64,000 nucleotides of DNA from Larus michahellis (lineage: Eukaryota > Chordata > Aves > Charadriiformes > Laridae), in the NCBI RefSeq assembly GCF_964199755.1, contig NC_133903.1:6899001-6963000 (forward strand), written 5' to 3'. The position numbers were made by a program, and so were the translations under genes. The notes under the pieces were generated by a model. That model did no database searches. It saw only the letters and a program-made list of their open reading frames with translations, and had not been told where the DNA came from. The first letter of the stretch is position 1. Each line of letters begins with the position of its first letter. This document shows positions 61,014 to 64,000 of this stretch, piece by piece.

Positions 61014-64000
61014 AGGAAATGGTTGAAGGCCTTTAAAGATAACAAAGACTTCTCCCAAACGTTCCTCACACTTTGCCTTGAACAAAAGCCAGAACACCAA
61101 GACAGCCTTGTTGGGATGCTGTGTGTCCAAAAGCTACCAAGAGACAAGGCTGAAAAAGAATAAACCAGCTTCATCCCTAGGGATTTTTCTCTTACTTTGA
61201 GTGAAACACAGAGGATCCCAGAATAAGTATGTTATGCTGGAGGTTGACCAACAAGCAATTACATGAGCCAAAGTCAGCTTCTAGCATCTCTGCTGAGGGC
61301 AATGAGACAGTGGTGGCAGGTAACTAGTTATCCATCCTGAAGTATTCCTAAAGTGTCTGTGACCATGCTCTCTAAAAACAGCTACTTTTTTTCCACTTCC
61401 AGCTGCTACATCTGGAGATTTTCAGCTCCACAGTTATGCGCTAGTGAACAGAAAAAGCCTGTTCCGTGGTCTTGTTTACTCCTGAAGTGATTTAGAGCAT
61501 TCCTGAGATGGGCAAGGACATGAAACTCAATGTCATCTCAACAGCACAATAATTCTGAAGCCACTTAATGCTCTTTTATGTTATGGTTCACTGAGATTTC
61601 TCCGTGTGCTAAGGTACCTCAGAAAACTAAGCTCACCTTTAGGCACAGAATTACATTTGAAGTGTGAAGAAAGTAACATGCCAGGAGACAAATACAAAAT
61701 GGGAAGAGCCTTGGAAGGAGAGAGCAAGTTAACACAATGATGATGCTGAGATCCTGGGCTATCTGTGAAAACAGTTGGGGAATCTAGCTTAACTTCCCAG
61801 ACAAGGCACACAGCACCTCACGGGGAAGAAGGAAATGAAGGAGGTGTGATAGATTCTGTTCCAGACCACCCTGCAGAGATGCAACGTGTAAGTCACTGAA
61901 GTGAGTCCAGATTCACATAGAAGTATATGACGAGAGTCAGATCCTTTATTTTTTTAAGCATTTCCACTGTCACCACAAAAGGCTCACAAAGAAGGAACAT
62001 TTTGTCACAGTATTGTCTTGTTATCAATAAAAAAGGGCAAGGCAGATAGACGGCAAAGCAGCAGTGAGGCTAACAAAGCTTTGGGAGATGAAGCGTAACA
62101 AAATATCTCAGCAATGAAATGCTTCTGAAAGACATTTTTCCAAGGTCATTCATTCTTGAGATGTAAATACGCAAAAACTAATTCCAACTGTGCTGTTATT
62201 TATGCTCACCTTCCTTCCAGTTCCCTGATCCCATCAAGTGGTCTGTGACACACTGTAACTCTCTTTTTCACTGAGATATTCAGCCCCTTGTTTCACACAA
62301 TCCCTCTCAGACGTATGGTGGTGGCTGAATCCTGGAGATAAAGGATTAGCCGTATGAGAAAGATTGTGCCATTTTAGGGTAAAGCGAGACTTTCAAGCAG
62401 TCTTGTTTCACTGCAGCATACCCATATGAAGACATCACCTGAAGGGTGATTCAGTTTTGCTACCAGTTTTAATACCAAATTTAAGTTAATCCCCAAGTAG
62501 ATATACCCTAGGGTGTAATACCCATCCCGTTACACTCCCTTCCCACTGGATAAGAGGGCCTGACCCCTATGAAGCAGACAGTCAATAGAGTGGCCATACT
62601 TTTCCATTTGCTTGCCCTAGGAGCAGCTTCCTCCCAGCTACATCCCAGAACTGACCCCCAATGCAGTAATTGTAATGGGCCACTGATAACAGAGCCAATA
62701 TTTTATTATCAGCCTCTTCCTCATTGCAGAATTGACCAGTGACTCTCACCTGGGCGGCTGCGGGCTTCATACCTCAGGAGGTGCTACCACTGAGGATGTC
62801 ACCCAGTCCTCATTTCCATACAAAAGCCACCAGCAATCAGGTGGCACTCACCTGTGTGTGCTGTCTGGGGTGCAGAACAGGACCTGGGGTGCAGGCACAC
62901 CCTGCAACACCCTTTCCAGATACCGATGTGCTTGTAGGCATTTGTTTAGCTGGTAAGGTGCACTGCAGGAGAGACATGAAAACACCCCCAGCCTTGATGA
63001 TTCCCTGTGACATTCGGGCAGGACTAGCTGCAGATGTCCACAGAGAACAGTGATGGTCATGGGGGTACAGGCACTCCTCTCAGAAAAAAAGGAGCTCTGA
63101 GCACCAGCTCAGTAGACGCACGCTGCCACAAAAAAAAAATGCATGCTGGTCCATTTCAGGGATGTGATGGTTAAACTCAGGTTCGTGTTCATATTTACAG
63201 CTAGTTTTAAGGTGCAGGAGGAAACAAACAGGTATTTTATTCCAAGTCTCTCACATGCATCTAAGATGATATGTGTGAAGCAAAATACAGAACATAGCCT
63301 AGAAAAAACAAAACAGAACAAAAGAAAAATACCCGTCCCCAACAGAAAATTGCTGTAAAGGGCAATATTTGTGGATTTAATTTAAAAATTCTTTTGGCCA
63401 ACAGAGGAGGAAGAGGTAAATTACACTGCCCAAGATCAAACATGAAGGAAAGCAACAAATAAAATCTATGCAGTTTACCTTACTGCAACTAAAGATATAA
63501 AAGCTCTCTGTTTTATTGCTGTAGTTATTAGAACATGTCTGTGCTCTGAAGTAATGCATGAGACACTGATAACTCAGTGGCTGCAAAGTCAAGCCGGGGA
63601 CTGATTCCACATTTAAGGAAAATCAATATCCTTGACCTCATGTAGGAAGACTGTAGCCCTAATATCTGATAGCTCAAATGCCACCTCTCAGGATGCCCCA
63701 GAGAATGCAGAGGTACACAGGCAGTGTGCCAGGTTTATGTTTGGGGTAAATCTCAGTCCATGCTCATCATTCAAAACACCTTTCCCCACGGGGCAGTCTG
63801 CCCCGAGGATACACTTACCTTCTGTTGTACTGAAGAAAGGAAAGCTCTGAAAGATGGCAGGAAATAATAAATCAACTGTGTTCACTTTAATAGGAGCTTG
63901 GCACAGCCCTTGCAAATGGCAAGGATTAAAGGAATGACCATGTATGACAGAGCAGCATGACTCACCTCCCCTAAAGCTAAATATTCACCTTCCTTTCACT

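Larger units (their letters stand above)
55217..64000. other. Right-hand region without a supported gene
   Basis: No coding exon, tRNA or other RNA gene was recognised on either strand. The region is less GC-rich than the left half and has only short open frames plus one 179-codon minus frame at 60591-61130. Simple repeats are listed separately. Confidence 0.45.

Overview
The window is bird nuclear DNA, probably from a gene-dense GC-rich microchromosome. It carries many CR1 non-LTR retrotransposon copies with the avian CR1 3' end (ATTCTATG repeats), short spliceosomal introns on the left half, and a gene set that matches human 16p13.3. No bacterial, organellar or viral genes were seen. The species cannot be told from the sequence.

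Layout: (1) 368-11516, minus strand, CHTF18, the large subunit of the alternative clamp loader CTF18-RFC; twenty exons are resolved and only the extreme C-terminus lies beyond the left edge. (2) 11517-12380, a CpG-rich bidirectional promoter with three evenly spaced inverted CCAAT boxes. (3) 12381-13911, plus strand, RPUSD1, a pseudouridine synthase, complete in five exons. (4) About 5 kb without a supported gene. (5) 19040-26462, plus strand, a complete 16-exon mesothelin-family gene (902 residues, in frame throughout) with a 285-residue Thr/Pro/Ser mucin-like stalk just before its GPI signal. (6) 28322 to about 49.1 kb, minus strand, a second and longer mesothelin-family gene, convergent with the first. 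Twenty-three exons are well supported (1056 codons plus stop), and a signal-peptide exon plus two small candidate exons lie upstream. (7) About 49.2-64 kb, CR1 copies and simple repeats with no supported gene.

The two mesothelin genes share exon lengths and phases almost one for one over their last fourteen coding exons, so they are an inverted tandem duplicate. From memory the human order is CHTF18, RPUSD1, MSLNL, MSLN; this order and all four strands agree with the window read in reverse. That suggests gene (5) is the MSLNL counterpart and gene (6) the MSLN counterpart, and the sequence of gene (6) is also the closer of the two to human mesothelin. Both predicted proteins have an N-terminal signal, a superhelical repeat body, an R-x-K-R furin-type site between the MPF-like and mature parts, and a C-terminal GPI-anchor signal. 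They should therefore be cell-surface proteins that shed an N-terminal fragment. CHTF18 and RPUSD1 are housekeeping genes that share a promoter; nothing links their function to the mesothelin pair.
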